A stretch of 64,000 bases of DNA from Cannabis sativa (lineage: Eukaryota; Streptophyta; Magnoliopsida; Rosales; Cannabaceae): positions 47,425,686 to 47,489,685 of the forward strand of contig NC_083604.1 of the NCBI RefSeq assembly GCF_029168945.1. The letters run 5' to 3'. The notes beneath the pieces were generated by a model, which worked only from the letters and a program-made list of their open reading frames with translations, searched no databases and had not been told where the DNA came from. Made by a program: the position numbers and the translations under genes. Of the stretch, positions 46,516-60,344 are shown one piece after another. The number at the start of each line of letters is the position of its first letter. Position 1 is the stretch's first letter.

Positions 46516-48406
46516 TGTTGGAAATTATTTTACCAGGATCTTAGATCTACTCACAAGTATGTTGATTAACACCCTAAATATGAACTTTCTAAAACGATGA
46601 AATAAACACATATAAAGTTTAGGAAACCTTACATTGGGTGCAATGGAACATAATGACTCCTCCCGTTCAGATATCTAGCCCTTGATTCCAATCTGTAGCA
46701 GAGCATTATCAATATCTGAACCTGGATCTCTTTCTCTGAATCTTTGATGCTGAAACTCCTTCTTGCTGAAAGTCTTTCTTCACGATCTTCCTCACAATGA
46801 TTGAGGTATCACTTGCTGTGTGTGGGCACTACTCTTACACTAAGAATTTCAAAATCTCAATGAGGAAGAGAGAGGGTTCGGCCAAAGACAGGGAGAGAGA
46901 AGACTCAGGTTTTTTCTGAATTAGAAGTGTAGAAATTTAAGTGTAAATTTCCTAAAGCCTTCACTATCTATTTATAACATTCCACTAGGGTTAGGTTTGA
47001 ATTATTTGGCATTAAAATAATGAAAAAATCAGTTTAAATTTCCTACAAAAGTGGCTGGCCCTATACTAGTGGATTTGGGCCTCACTTTTTGCAATTTTGC
47101 AGTTTTACCTTTTCTGCATCTGATTTTCTCAAAAACGCCAATTTTCTAATTCCACCATTTAAATGCCAATTCTAACTATTTAATAACTATAAATAATTAT
47201 TAAATAATATTGTCATTTATCATATATATTAATTGAACCATACAAAGTATCATAATTAACAAATATGCCCCTATAACTCTTTCTTTACAATTTCGCTCTT
47301 ACTTAGTGAAAAATTCACAAATAGACATAGTCTAATTTGAGAATTATAATTGATTAATCAAAACCAATTACATGAGTCTTACAAGTAATATTATCTCAAC
47401 TAGTGCGGGGACCATGGGTCTATATAACCGAGCTTCCAATAAGTAGATCAAGAATTTAGCACTAAAATTCACTAACTTATTAATTCTTCGTTGAATCCAC
47501 GCATAGAACTTAGAATTGCACTCTCAGTTATATAGAATGCTCTATATGTTCCACCATATAGACACATCATTCGTTATCCATTGTTATAATCCTAATGTGA
47601 TCAATGATCCTCTATATGAATGATCTACACTGTAAAGGGATTAGATTACTGTTACACCCTACAATTTATTTATTCCTTAAAACACTTGACCCCATATAAA
47701 TGATATTTCAGCTTATGTGAAATGAGTACTCCACCATTTATGTTCGTTTGGTCAAGCTCGAAGGAGATCATCCTTTGCTTACTATTCGCCAGATAGAAGC
47801 TATAGATTCCATGTTTATGATAGCGCTCCCACTCAATTGCACTACCGTGTTCCCAAAATGTACGTATCACCCTGACCTAAAAGTAGGCTTAACTAACAAA
47901 TCAAAGAACACGAATAGCCTCTCGAGATTGAGCCTAATCATATCAGGATTAAGATCATTTGATCTAGGATCAACTAGGCGATATTGACTTGAATAGATAT
48001 TACGGAAAGTTTAATAAATCTAAGTCAAAGTTCAATATCGGTCCCTTCCGATGCATACTCCATGCATCCAACCTGAGCTTTACTTTAACCAATGCTCTGG
48101 AAAGAACATAGCACTTCTCCAAATGCAAGTAAACTCTGTTGTAGATTATCATATCAGTAAAACCCTATGTCTGATAAATCTAGGAAACTTTATTCACATA
48201 GTCATGTTTACTTTCCAATGTGTTGACGACACAATAAAGAGGATCAAGTATGTGAAAAGGGTTTCAGATGAATTCATACATTATGTACATATAATCATGA
48301 AATAAATCATGTGAACCATGCAACATTAAATGTTATTTCTGATCTATATTAATAAGTAAATCTAATTATATTGAAATAAGTTTTATTTAGGACATAAAAC
48401 CTAACA
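46516..48406 (-). repeat. 3' LTR of non-coding element
   Basis: 1891 bp, TGTTGGAAA to CCTAACA (the sense start has T-to-A drift: TGTTAGG). Purine tract complement AACTCCCACTTGCAC at 48407-48421. Nearly identical to the inverted LTR 1278-3171. Confidence 0.85.
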
Positions 48407-50838
48407 AACTCCCACTTGCACTAATATAAAACAAAAAGTGTGTTTCAAATAATCTCAACACCTCGATATACAAATCAAGTGTAGTAGTAGTAGTAGTAAA
48501 CTCCTCGTAATAGGATCTGAAATGTTGAATTAACCACAACCTTTTCTCCAACATTACTCTTCCTTAATCACAAGATTATTGATAATGTGAAATTCCTCTC
48601 TATATGTCTACTCTCTTGGGATACTGGATTCTATACTTTTGGCAACTACTTTTGGTTAATCAGGAAATTAACACTAGTAGTTTAGGCAATTTGGAATGGT
48701 GCAAAAAATGTATAGAACTTTCCTTAAACTGAATAAGTACCTTTCCTGTAACTTTAACATTCAGTCCCTTCCTGGTAGACCTAGAGACTTCAGATAGGTT
48801 TTTACACTTCTCCAAAATCACTATTCCACCCCAGAGTAACCACCATCTTATCAGAAAGATTTTCTAGCACAAAGGCAAATTTCGAAATCTGATGTGGTGT
48901 AGTCTAAGAGTTTTAAACACACCCTTATAGACTAACATATAGTTCCTCTTCTTAATCTTAGGATTTACTTGATTGTCTTGCAATGTTCTTCTCCTGGATT
49001 AATCTGATACCTACTCATTACTCCCACTCAACAGCAGGTGTCTGGTCTAAGCCATACTAAAGCATATCTGAGACCTCTCACTGTTGATATAAGAAATGGC
49101 TTTATCTTTTCTGGAATAGTTGAGACTTTTCCTTAGATAAATAAAATCTATGCCTAAGAAGTTGTGAAGCTTCTATAGATTGCCATTAGAAAGAAAATGC
49201 TTCAGCATCTTACTAAAGTAAGTTGCTTGCATTAGAGTAAGTAATTACCAGGTATACCAAAAGCCATAGGTTTAGATAAACTCAAACCTATAATACTAGG
49301 AACAAGAAGTTTTGTTAAGTCCATTGAATAGACTTATAAACGAAAATTTCCTTTTATGTCCTTTTATTAGAAAACTTTAGGTTATTCCATGTGACTGGAT
49401 TAAACCATAGTTCTTTTGGCTTTCTTCTTAGTTTCTTATCTTGACAATCCATTACTTGTTTAAACTCACAATGGATTTTAATCACTAGTGTCTCCCAAGT
49501 CATAAGAAGGTGAGTTCCTAAAAACTCTCCCACTACGACAAGGTACCGTGAATTATGTCTAAGAAAATGGTATTAACCTCTTTGGTTGTGACAAGGCAAC
49601 AGAGGCAGTGGGATCATCATATGTCAAATAAGATGATAGAACACTTTTGGAATCAAGAATTAAATATCTCCTTTATTTGCTACTTTATTTTCAGACTTGG
49701 TCATTATCTTAGAAAAGTAGTATTTGTTTGAACAAATACTTTCTTATCTATTGACTATGGGATGGTCCACCCCTAATCACTTAGAATAGCTAACAAACCA
49801 TGGTTAATAGTTCTAGCTTTTCTTAAGATTTTGATTAGGTCATCCATGAATCTAGTAATGATTTACATTAAGTATACAACCATTACATCATTCTGAAATT
49901 GTATTACCATAGAAGGAATTAGGCAACGACTAGTAACTAATCATCAATATGCAACTCGAAATTTCTGGGGAGGTAAGTTTGGATATAATTCAAAAATAAA
50001 TTTAATGATCTTTGAACTGCATATCTACTAACTATTTCTCCACCCCTATCAGTTCGCAAGATCTTTAACCACTTACCTTAATGGTTTTAACCATTGCTAG
50101 AAATTAATGAAATTTTTTAAACATTTCAAATTTCTTTGCATAAGGTATAATCTAGAGTGATCGTTTTAAGAATACAACGAAAAACTCATATCCACCCCTG
50201 AATGTACATCCATCTGCGAATGAGATGAACTACTTTCAGTGGATACAGGCATATTAACTCTTTGCAGAGATTAATCTTGTCAAATCCACTATGAACAAGA
50301 TACAAATGCCATAGATAAAAAAAAATGTGGTAGTGTCTTTGATGACTTAGGTTTATAAAAGAATTCTTAGAATAGTGCAAGTGGATCCTGGTCACAGATT
50401 ACCTAACTCATATTCCATACAGTTTGAATCCATTAATAAAAGATGGATATTAAACACTTGAGAAAGTGTAACTGTATTGTATCTGGAATTAGAAATATAA
50501 GAAAATTTCTATTTGGAATCTAAAATTAAAGTCAAAGACTTAAAATTTATACCAAATATAATGAGTAATTCTATCTTGGACCACCACTACTAATTTAATT
50601 CTAAGTCTGATTTGCCCATACAAGCAGGAGATTTCTAAGATTGAGGATTTATATCAATTGGGAATAGAATTTCGGGATTATAATCATATGCGTCATTTAA
50701 TTTCTTAAGAGAAAATATAGAATGACATGAAATGATTTATATACCATTCATCCAATGATATGTTTTGAAGCTAATTCGAAATGAATAAGCTAAGAGGAAT
50801 TAGGATAATTTCGTTTATAAATAAGAATCCAACGATGC

Positions 50839-51521
50839 TTCGATTAGCGAATGTCAAAGTAATCTTATTTATACAATCTTCTTGTTTCATATCGTAAAAA
50901 TACTAGTCTAAGGTGTCATCAATTGATGAACAGCTAGATGTCGCATATACAATATTTATCTTTCGAGATCTAACACTATTATGTATGTCTAATGGTGAAA
51001 ATCCACTAGGGATTTATCTCATTAGATAAACAAGCCAAGTTAGACCAACAATGAAGATTCGAAATTAAACTACAACTTAATAACAGAAAATAACATGGTT
51101 CAAATATAAATTCATACACAATTCAGAAATTATAAACATATAGCAAGTAGGAATGACAAGTGAAAATACTAAAACATACAATCCTAAATAATTTCCAAGG
51201 TTTTCAACAAACTGATATCAGTGTCCCGTTTAGGCGAGAGTCAAAGCTACCATCCATTGAATAGAGTTGTCAGCTCATCTAAAATGTTAAACATTCTAGC
51301 AACCTTTTATTCGATCAAGATTGGAATTCAGCGTTGTCCCGTTTAGGCGAGAGTCAAGGCAATTCTATCTTATGAGCTTCCACCATTGTTTCATAATTTG
51401 CAAGTCAAGTATGGTCGCCACCATTAGGGTGATCCATACCATACAAAACACTTACAAACTACTTATCATGCGAGGTTAAACGGTGCGAAATTGCTAATGA
51501 ACGTTCCTCCATTAGGGAGGA
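50839..51521 (-). other. Series of CUAAU-loop hairpins
   Basis: In sense, four small hairpins: 51505-51521 (TCCTCC/GGAGGA, loop CTAAT), 51419-51431 (CACC/GGTG, CTAAT), 51000-51014 (AATCC/GGATT, loop CTAGT), and 50839-50851 (TTCG/CGAA, loop CTAAT). The twin CTCGCCTAAACGG motif lies between the second and third. Confidence 0.55.
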
Positions 51522-53545
51522 TTACTCACTAAAACAAACGCGGTGTAAAACCCACAATGGAGATCAAATATCTTAATAATAAAGCTCATTATTTAAAGAG
51601 AGTTGTCTTTTCTTTGATTTTCTTTATTTATTCTATTTATTTTAAATATATATTTATTTAATTAAAATTTCTAATTTAGAATGAAAAATTCTAACTATAA
51701 ATTTTAATTTAATATTTATAAATTTTACTTAGATGGATATGAAAATAACATGAATTATTTCCATCTTAGTAATAATTTCCAATAAATATTTAGAAAAATA
51801 TTCAATTTAAGTTGTTACAAAATTAATTTAAATTAATTTACAACTCAAATTTAATTTTCTATAAATATATATTGCATTTCGAAAAAATTAAAGTATTCTA
51901 GGACACAATTTTCGAAAATGCATGTTAAAATAAAAAATTAATCCTGGAAAAATTATTCTAATTTAATGTTGGCCCAAAATTAATTAATAAAATTAATTTA
52001 CAACAAAAAAAATATAATTTTCCTATTTAATTAAATATATAAGAAAAATTTCAAATATTTAAGTATGATGATGAAAATCAACTTAAATATTAATTTTCTA
52101 TTTAATTAAATATACTAGAAAAATACTTCAAGCAAAAACATCATCTATCTAGATTTTCCTTTGACTAATTAATTCAATTTCTAATAATATACTTTAATTC
52201 AATTTATTTTAAATTAATTAATAAATGAAAAAATCATTGATTTAAGTTGATCCAAGAATTAATTAAAATAAATAATTAATTTACAACTTAATCTATTTTT
52301 CAAATAAAATTCGAAATTCTAGCATTTAAGAAATGCAATTTCGAAATTTGATTAATAAAATAAAGAAAAAATATATTTTGAAAATTATTTAAATTTAGTT
52401 GAAAAAATAAATTTCAACTAAAATAATTTTCTATTTAATTAAGTGTCATGAAAAAGAAATATTTAAGTATCATGATGAAAATCAACTTAGATATTTAATT
52501 TTTCAAATTAATTAAATGTATTAAATTCAAGAAGTAAATAATTAAGTGTAGAGAAGGCTTAATTATTAATCTCTAGTTTAATACTAGGAAAAAATATACT
52601 TAAAATAAATTGTACCAAAATTAATTATTTAAATAATTAATTTCACAATGTATAATATTTTCCTATTTAATATTAGAAATAATAAGTAGTCTAGAAATAA
52701 CTATTTAGAAAATATCTTATTTGACTAAGTATCTTTTCCACAAAATTTGAAAAAATATCTAATTTAAGTTGTATTAGAAAAAATCTAGAACTTAAATATT
52801 TTCAAATTTAAATTTAATTAAATATCAAAAATTAAGTTGTAACCACTTAATTCAAAAATATTCCATTTTAAGTTAATATTCGAAAAGATATTAACCTAAA
52901 AAATATCTAAAATATTCCATATTAAGTTAATATTCGAAAAGATATTAACTTAAAAAATATCTAAAGAATCTTAATAACCAATGCCTAAAATTCCTCAACT
53001 TAATTTTGAAATTTTAAATCCAAAACATATTCAGATTTAAGTTGGTTAGTTGTAGATAACTAAATATCAACTTAAATAGGAATATTTAATGAAAAATTTA
53101 AATTAAGCTTCAGAAAAAATCTAGATGGTTATAATTCTATATTTAATTAAATACAAGAAAATACATATAGTTTAGCTTAGAATAAAAAATTCTTTAAACT
53201 ATAATTTTCTTAAATTAATTTCAAAATAAATGAAATTAATTATGTTGCTAATCAATTTTATTAGGTTAAACTAGTGTAATTAACCTAGTACAGTTGTTCA
53301 AATCAGGCAAATGGGCCTTCACAATTGGGGTGGTTCATGTGAGGGGGTGCTGGGTTCAGTATTTCGTACCCACTACTATGGCTCCCAACTCTCACACAAG
53401 GCCCAAAAGAGAGGAATTTAACCTTAAAATGAACAACTATTATTAATTGAATAGGCCCAAAAACTAAATAGGCCTAAATAAAATATATGAAGAACTATGA
53501 TATTTTATTTAGCAACAACAACTTATATGCATCTATAATATAATG

Positions 53546-54928
53546 AAATTATAGGAAACCACGTTAATAGAATCGTTTTACTATTACGTACCTTACTTTA
53601 CCACATTGATATTTATCTATAAGAAGTTAAGCCTAAGTAAATACATAATCATAATAGTTATAATAATATAATTTATTTAATTATGTGTATATATTATTAA
53701 TTATAAAATATTTTATATAATAATATAATTTATTTAATTATGTGTATATATTATTAATAGTAATTCATGTGTATATTATGAATTGATTATTTTATAATTT
53801 AATTTATAGATTCGAGATTATTCTAATGTTAAAATCAGTAAACACTCTCACAAAAAGATTATTCCAATGTTTAATAGTGTGAGTGTTTCTTTTTTCAGAA
53901 AACTTATATCACTTAGGTATAAAAGTGAATACTTAACCCCCAATTAAGAATAATAGTGACAGTTATAAATGAGTTATAGCGATGACTTTGATATTTAATG
54001 TAATGACTACTACAAGTGAGATACGGTAATACTAACGGTTTTAAAATTATAGAATGAGTTCTCTATAGATTTATTAATTAATTCTCTTTTTGTTAGATGT
54101 CTATTTTTTTTTTCAAGGATTGTTTATTTTCAAATATTTTCTTCATTATAACGTTTGTATAAAATGAGTAATTAACTTATTGTTTAAGTAATTTGTTTTA
54201 TGTATAACAAATTTATTGAAATGATAGTGACGACTATAAGTGAAATGCAATGATGTGACTACACGTGAGATACAATGATGATTTCTATAGATTTATTAAT
54301 TATTTTTTTTTAATCTTTTTTACAACGTTTTATTATGATTTATAAAAAAAATTAAAGAAATTAATTAAACACATCTATAACATATCGTCATTTAAATTTG
54401 AATTTAATTAGATACAACCTTATTTCTATTTCTATTATTAATTAATGAGTTTTATTGGTGCATTTTCTTTTAAAAAATATTATAATTTGATTTAATATAA
54501 TTTAATTTTTTAATTATTACTAAACAAAATACAACCGCACCGCAATTTATTTCCTAGTTTAGTTATATACATTGCATTGCATATGTATTTATGCGTTGGT
54601 GTGAGTTGTCATTGTTAATCCCAAAGGGAAAATTAATTGTTTAAAAGTTCTTATTAGAGTTTTTAATATTTAAATAAAAATTTCTAAAATTTAATCATAC
54701 ATGGATAATCATAATAGATTCATAAAAGGAGACACACATTTAATTGACTTACCAAAACAAAACAAAATACTGACAATATATAAGCAAGCCAACTCAGAAA
54801 CATAAAGTTTGAGCATAGCAGGACACAAACGACAATTTAGCTAATAACTAAGGTTCAACATACAAATTAACTAAGACTCTCATAATATATTATTAGAAGT
54901 ATATATAATGATATATAGTTTCCCTAGT
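53546..54928. other. Intergenic, downstream of YUCCA-like gene
   Basis: AT-rich. It contains a 40-bp direct repeat (53661-53700 and 53718-53757, spacing 57 bp). No gene is recognised; it probably includes the 3' UTR of the gene ending at 54929. Confidence 0.5.
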
Positions 54929-56887
54929 TTAAAACCACTTCAATTTTGTAGTCCTTGTTCTGCCAATATTAAGTATGTTATGAATATCGTTGGCTACAAG
55001 GATTGCATCAGACGAAATACCAGCTAGTCCTCTTCCAGACATGCCAATGCAATAGATACCATTATCTCCTTTCCAGTGATTTGGATACTTGTTTTTTGGC
55101 ATTCCTTTCTCGTTCAGACCATACTTATAGTCCTGCAAATTAAGACTATTTTAGTAAGTAAAAAAAGAACATTTATTCTGATATATATATACACATACAA
55201 TTTATTTTATAGAAATTTTACTTTTCTATCACTATTACACTATATTAAATGAAATTAAATCATCTTTGTAATCATAACAATTGAAAATTATACATGTAAA
55301 AAACCTATATATATGCTACAATACAAAGTTGTATGAAAATGCTGTAAAATGTTATTTTTTAAGGAAACAAAAATTTAGTATTATTACTCATGTCTTTCTC
55401 AGGCAAAGTTTGGTACAAATAACTTTGGTTTAATTTTGATGTCTCGGTTTATGTAAGCATGTAATAAATACTCAATTTTTATATCATAATTTGTAATATT
55501 GGAAATTCTAAATCAATTTTCTAAAAAAAATATTATTTTATTTAGATATTTTAAACAAGATCGACGTTTATTTACATAGACATAAATTAAAACATGGATT
55601 AACTGGGACCAAAATTCTTGATGTACAATCCTCTCTCAATCCTCTATAATTAATTCTACATGAGCAGACATGCATGTATTTTAATTATTTTTTGACATAC
55701 ATATTATATACATATGGTAATATATAGATATATATACCTTCACCCATTCCATTGCTACACTTTTGTAACCAGTGGCCAATATGATAACATCAAAATTCCC
55801 TTGAGTTCCATCGTCAAAATGAACGTTGTTTCCAGTGATACTTTTTATTGCGGGAACAACCTATATTTACATCAAAATAATAAAAATAATATATGAAAAT
55901 AATACGTTAAAATTAATATATATATATACTGATATTATCTAAACCTTAATTTTTTGTGAACGGATTTTGTCAATGCTTCCTCCATCGATGACTGGAGTTT
56001 TTCCACCACTGGCCTTGAAAAGGAAAGGTCCCAATCGAGGTCGATGAATCCCATACTTGGGTAGATCTGCATAGTAAAATTTTGCTAGCCACAAAATTAA
56101 CTTATCCACATAATTGATACTCATCTTCAGTTTCAACATCAACATTCCTACGTACACCATTGTTTTGCTTAACACATGTAACTGCATATCATTCACATAA
56201 TAAATAATTAGAATAAGATTTGTTAGGAAGAAAAAGATATAAATAAATTATACTTACAGGGCTTCTAATCACTATACATGTTTGAGCACCAAACTCAGAA
56301 AGATCATTACTGATTTCCATGCCAGAGTTGCCTGAGCCAACAACCAAAACAGATTTTCCTTCATACTTTCGTCCATTTGTATATTGTGAGGAATGAATGA
56401 GCTCCCCCTTGAAACTTTCAATCCCATGGATATCTGGAATGAAAGCCTTAGCATTCTCACCAGTGGCAACAACCAAGAACTCAGCAGCATAGATTTCACG
56501 CTCTCCCGACAACATGTTGTTGGTCTCGATCTTCCAGTAGTACTTCATATTGTCACCATCCTTATAATTCAAATAAGCCACCTCAACAGAGCGATTGTAA
56601 CGAGGGTTTATGTTGAAATGGTTCACATAAGAGTCTAAGTAAGAGCTAAACTCATGTTTGGACATAAATGTGGGGGTGGAAAATTTGTGGGGTTTATGGG
56701 GCAATGAGCAAAAACATTTAGCCAAATGAAGGCTTAGCCTATCGTATGAGTTTTTCTTCCAAAGTGAGCCATAGCAATCTTCTTGCTCTAACAAAATATA
56801 TGGTATTGACTTTTTGCCTAGACATGCTGCCATTGCCAGTCCAGAAGGGCCAGCTCCAACAATCACCACAGTAGTAGTCTCCTCCAT
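54929..56887 (-). CDS. YUCCA-type flavin monooxygenase (auxin synthesis), four exons
   Basis: YUCCA enzymes oxidatively decarboxylate indole-3-pyruvate to the auxin indole-3-acetic acid using FAD, NADPH and oxygen. Exons on the minus strand: 56887-56258, 56181-55945, 55860-55738, 55132-54929; every intron is phase 0 and GT-AG (76, 84 and 605 bp). Spliced length is 397 residues, near the usual ~380-420. Motifs: FAD-binding GAGPSG at residues 11-16, ATGEN 141-145, FMO-identifying FKGELIHSSQY 159-169, NADPH-binding GSGNSG 184-189, LATGY 317-321, and a C-terminal GLAGIS/DA block. The start is the first ATG, with the dinucleotide fold right behind it. The short N-terminus suggests the YUC10/YUC11 branch, but I cannot assign an orthologue. 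Frame and splice sites are intact, so it is probably functional. Confidence 0.9.
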
Positions 56888-56983
56888 TTTTTCTTTCTTT
56901 CAAAACAATAAAGGAATACTATACTACTAGCTAGTTAGCTCTAGTACTATATTGATGAGAAAGATATATATGTTTTGACAATG

Positions 56984-56990
56984 TTTTATA
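56984..56990 (-). promoter_or_regulatory. TATA box of the YUCCA-like gene
   Basis: TATAAAA on the minus strand, 97 bp upstream of the ATG, which would put the transcription start near 56955 with a ~65-nt 5' UTR. Best-placed candidate; not tested. Confidence 0.55.
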
Positions 56991-58144
56991 GAGTGAAAAA
57001 ACTTGACAACTCATATATATTTTATACAAGTGTCATTGCTACTTAAAACCTTGACGACTCTACATTCACAAACAATTTTAGTGAGGAAAAAGAGATATTA
57101 TATGGTGACATGCAGGGAGAAAAAAGAAAAAGGTGATGATATTAGCTTTTTTGTTTCTGTTCATGGATGAATGAAGAAAATATATAGACTTTTTTTTTTC
57201 ACAATAAGCATGAAATGTCAGGTCTCCGGCCTAATGAACAATGTGTTAAGAAATGGACGTTACTTGAAGGAGATTCTTCCACATTCAAGAAAGGAGAAAA
57301 AACTAAAATGACAACCTTCAAAATAGTATATTATTAAATCGAATTTAATTTTAATGGATTTTTTAATATTAGAATGAGAGACCTAATTGGTCAAAAATCT
57401 GATATTATTCCATTAAAATAATTTTAGTAGATTTTTTAATAATAATTTGAGCCTATAATTGGTAGAAAATCTGAATTTACTATGATATAAGTTGACTATA
57501 GAGAGACTTTCTTTACATGTAAGCAACGTGGCAAAGAATAATAAAGTCATATATAACTGATATTTATTTATTTAAAAAAAAAATAATAAAGGATTTCTTT
57601 TATCTGAATATTTAAATATTATTAAAAATAATTATGTTTTTCTTTAAATAAAATAATTATGTTAGGATATAACTTAGGGATATTTTTTTTTGGAAAAAAT
57701 TCTCAGCCACCAAATACCAATAGCAACAACCACTTTACTAAAGTAGAGTGATGATTTCTCCAGATAGCATCTACTATCAACAAAGAAGAAATTATATTGT
57801 ATACCCATTTTACTTTATTTATTTTAATTTTTACCTTCATTTTTATTTTCTTTAAGATATACTCACTTTTATGAATGATATTCCCATTAGACCTTTTAAG
57901 TTAATGTAAATTATATGCTAGACTTAAGTAGACTAGAGAATAAGAGTATATTAGGCAACTCACTTATAAAAATAGATATATTTTAATAAAATATAATATG
58001 AGAGCATTTTTAGTTAACAGATACAAAAAAAAATGTATTCTTCAACTTATCCTATCAACAAATTATATTAACTTAAGGATTTGCTTAGGTTAGGGATGTA
58101 TCACTATTGTTCTAGAGACGATTTTAATATTGTATGAAGTTATA
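56991..58144. other. Upstream region of YUCCA-like gene
   Basis: AT-rich, no second gene. A degenerate 72-bp direct repeat (57340-57411, 57412-57483), each with GATTTTTTAATA and an AATTGGT...AAAATCTGA core, sits about 450-600 bp upstream of the ATG. No regulatory role is shown by the sequence. Confidence 0.5.
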
Positions 58145-60344
58145 TCTTTATATATTAAAAGTGTCTATCTAACGATATTTCTTGGTTTAACAGAATATAC
58201 TTAAAAATAAAAGAATATTCTGTTAAAGTTAACGATTAGGTTTGATCTTCCGTTAACCAATAAACAAATAATTAAACCCAAAAAATTAAACAATCTTTTA
58301 AATATTAATAATCTCTTTTTAAATTAAAAAAAATCATCTTAGCCACATATCTCTCTAACAAACTTATCTGGGGAGAATATTAATAATTTTTTTAAAAAAA
58401 AATATAGATAAAATAAAAAGAAGATGAAATTGGCTGTAATTAGTATTTACCTTATATGTTTGTGCTTATTTTTAATTTTATCACAAGAGGAGAAGGTTGA
58501 AAAATATTAGAATATGAAAATATTATTGGTGCTTATTAGTAATTTACAAAGAATGTGAAAGTCTATAAATATATAGTTGTGTAGATATTATTTAAATATG
58601 AAATGAAGTTTTTATAATTAACATATATTAAAAATTATAAAAATCAATCAATAGTCATATCTGTCAAAAAGAATTTAATTTATTAATAAACTAATAATTC
58701 GTAACTAACCATAACCCTAAATCTAAGCACTACCACCTCCTCCTAATAATTTTCTCAAACCGCTCTCTTCACTCCATATCTATCTCTCTTCCTTTTGTCA
58801 ACATTTACATCTATATACAATTTAATTAAGCTATGCATAGTTTACACACCAATTTTATACGTACAAATATGTATATGTCTATGTATGTTAAATAATATAT
58901 ATTTCCTTCCTCTTTCAATGCAGAATAATTAATAAATAATATGATAAAGTATGATTTATTTTTTATTGCTTATATATGGCGGTAATAACATTACAATCTA
59001 AAATTACTTTAAATATTTTGTGATCAACATACTCTTTATTAATTTTGGTGGCTCGCACACAGATTTGTGCATATATATGATATTTATTTTGTATTGTTGT
59101 ATTTGAGTACTTTTGATCATGTTTAACATATGTTCAATATTTTGTACATTAATATATTTATACATTCACTGTAAATAATTTTTTTCTTTCTTTCTTAATT
59201 GTGTGTATATGAAGACAATTTTTTTTCTTTAAACATGTATATGAAGACGATTTGGTCGGGGTCGACAAATTTGTAAGTAGTATGAAATATTCTTAAAATA
59301 ATCTCATATATTTACGAAAGTCTCATCTTTTTTTTGTTTTTTTTATATCTATTAAGATTGTTAATTATTATCCAATTACCATCTTAAAACTTCCTCTTCA
59401 TCTATATAATATATATATATATACATCATATTATAAGACCCTTTTAATTAATGTTCTTTGAAAAAAAGATAATACTTTTTATGTGATTAATTTCTATAAT
59501 TAGGATTTCATTCTTAATTTATTTTAATATTAAATTCATAATGCCTAATTATTATTTAAAAAGTATTGAAAACCTTTATAAATTATTATTCTATTTATTT
59601 AATTTTCTTAATTTTTATTATATTTTAATAATTTATACTTATTAGTTAATTTAAGTTTAAATCTTTCACTATATTATTTTTCACGTTCATATTTGAATTT
59701 TAATTTCGTTAGATATTTTCTTATTTGTATTCTATTTTTCTTCATTATTATTATTATTATTATTATTTATTAACCTTAATATTTCTTTTGTAACTTTTCG
59801 TTAGTTTTAAATTTCAATGCCGCTAGATATTTTCTAAGTTTTTATTGATATTTTTTTTAATTTATTAGTATTAATTAAGTTTATTTTTAGTTTTAAATTG
59901 TTATTATAAAAACGAATAAAAGCTGAGAGAGATAAAAATAAGTATCTATTTATATATCTATATCTATATATCTATCTAAAATATTTGTTTAGTTTATTAG
60001 TATTTTTTTTTTCTCTCAAGTTTGTCACTAATTTAGTTTTAGTCACAACAAGTATTGTGACTAATCTCTATTTTAGTCACAACAAGTATGCTGAGGATTT
60101 TCTAACCTCTATTTCTTTTATTTTACTATAATGTTTGAAAATATTAATTTACCATATTAATTTATTTTTCTGTATAAAAAATATTAAAATTTTTAGTAGA
60201 ATAATTATTCGTACTGACACATATTTTATTTTTATAAAACAAATCGTTCAAATAATTATACTATTTTAATTATTGACTAAAATAAATAACTAAAATATTA
60301 AATAAAACTAACACTACGTGGCTTGGCACGTAACAATCACCTAG
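58145..60344 (+). mobile_element. Non-autonomous Helitron
   Basis: The 5' end TCTTTATATATTAAAAGTG follows an A; the 3' end is CTAG (60341-60344) followed by T, the Helitron A|TC...CTRR|T pattern. A perfect stem ACGTG (60316-60320)/CACGT (60327-60331) lies 9 nt before CTAG, as expected for the terminator hairpin. No Rep/helicase is seen in the 2.2 kb. It carries a 36-bp piece identical to the MITE at 22634-22669 (60024-60059). The 3' end is firmer than the 5' end. Confidence 0.65.

Larger units (their letters stand above)
46516..53545 (-). mobile_element. Non-coding Copia-type element, 5'-truncated
   Basis: Minus strand sense: 3' LTR at 46516-48406, purine tract beside it, then about 5.1 kb of internal sequence up to 53545, where homology to sister leaders ends abruptly after TGCATCTATAAT. 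The primer site and 5' LTR are lost. No gag or pol is visible; 48407-49680 matches 1-1277 inverted, and 50762-53545 matches the element at 3172 onward. It lies about 1.4 kb downstream of the YUCCA-like gene. Confidence 0.75.

Noticed and set aside
1278..48406. One giant inverted repeat formed by the LTRs 1278-3171 and 46516-48406
   Set aside because: They are two separate insertions of one family with different flanks, not arms of one structure.
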